DNA from: an uncultured Fretibacterium sp.
Lineage (GTDB): Bacteria; Synergistota; Synergistia; Synergistales; Aminobacteriaceae
Assembly (NCBI GenBank): GCA_937915755.1
Contig: CALGGR010000308.1
Span: 1 to 64,000, forward strand
Direction: 5' to 3'
Length of the DNA: 64,000 nt
Program-made: the position numbers and the translations under genes
Notes under the pieces: generated by a model
What the model was told of the DNA's origin: nothing
The model's database searches: none
Seen by the model: the letters and a program-made list of their open reading frames with translations, nothing else
Shown: positions 63,744 through 64,000 of the stretch, in pieces
Layout: every line of letters begins with the position of its first letter
Position numbering within the stretch: the stretch's first letter is position 1

Positions 63744-64000
63744 TTAAATCTTCTCTAAGGCTTTGTAATCCGTCTCAAGCACTGAACCGCCGAGCATATC
63801 ACTCTTGAATTTCACTCGGCCCTTCTTCGTGTTTATCTCAACTACAGGGCCTGTGAATCCCTTCATGTCTCCCTCTGCGATTACCCTTACAGTATCGCCG
63901 ACTTTGAGGTCAAATTCAACTCTTGGAGAATCTTCTGACTTTTGCATTCCGGCCATGATCCTGTCGACTTCTTCCTGCGAGAGCGGCATAGGGTGTGTTC
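63744..64000 (-). CDS. nusG: NusG, C-terminal part (runs off the window)
   Basis: The KOW domain and linker of NusG: LSQEEVDRIMAG, then VEFDLKVGDTVRVIAEG and SVLETDYKALEKI. The frame is open through the window edge, so the ATG at 63989 is internal. Position before rplK is canonical. It couples transcription with translation and Rho. Confidence 0.92.
   Translation of the reverse strand, partial: THPMPLSQEEVDRIMAGMQKSEDSPRVEFDLKVGDTVRVIAEGDMKGFTGPVVEINTKKGRVKFKSDMLGGSVLETDYKALEKI

Overview
The window looks like a chromosomal piece from a gut- or rumen-type member of the Synergistota. The strongest sign is the C-terminus of the 2648-residue protein at 22497-30443: a Gly/Cys linker, one hydrophobic helix and a basic tail, which is the Synerg-CTERM sorting signal known from this phylum. 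The envelope is diderm: Skp/OmpH, Tat, Lon-like protease, type IV pilus ATPases. Metabolism looks anaerobic: FprA-type flavoprotein with rubredoxin, oxygen-independent cobalamin genes.

Layout. 1-1240 is a graveyard of mobile DNA: the start of a tyrosine integrase, the 5' part of an IS110 element with its structured non-coding left end, an aminotransferase fragment broken by it, and an IS200/IS605-type right end. 1405-4264 holds a Tat-exported FprA-rubredoxin fusion beside tatB-tatA-tatC. 4518-9943 carries an AAA (DUF815) ATPase, a TPR-like membrane protein and gatCAB. 9987-12865 (minus) is efp, asp23, an unknown membrane protein, nusB and a glycosyltransferase. 12866-14037 is mostly non-coding, with inverted repeats, one small gene and a second IS605-like remnant. 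14038-16682 is copA with a small secreted protein.

16902-31371 holds a lone PTS EIIA, a frameshifted PLP decarboxylase, a striking fusion of a TctC-type binding protein to a CitMHS permease, twin M48 proteases and the giant Ig-repeat surface protein. 31361-36420 has a TPR protein, a Lon-like protease, endonuclease III and two related coiled-coil membrane proteins. 36465-45600 (minus) has cbiC-cbiD-cbiET with a binding protein, skp, an SDR with a queuosine-precursor transporter behind a probable preQ1-I riboswitch, a helicase-dead priA, coaBC and rpoZ. 45765-51313 has an aspartate kinase interrupted by an in-frame UGA, two secreted proteins, a LytTR/GHKL two-component pair joined through a G9AG6 tract, and an AI-2E-type permease. 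tRNA-Cys at 51366 is followed by an integrase remnant. 52017-57458 is pilB-pilT-pilC and two pilins; 57468-60173 is hicAB plus an SPFH/zinc-ribbon module. 60266-64000 ends with a zinc-ribbon membrane protein, a coiled-coil protein and the rplL-rplJ-rplA-rplK-nusG cluster (minus) with an L10 leader.

Best candidates for something new: the TctC-CitMHS fusion, the Tat-exported FprA, the UGA exactly at the conserved Trp of aspartate kinase, the poly-G coupling of a two-component system, the two transposase-less IS605 ends with omega-RNA-like sequence, and a promoter-like element present three times with the same 19-bp spacer.
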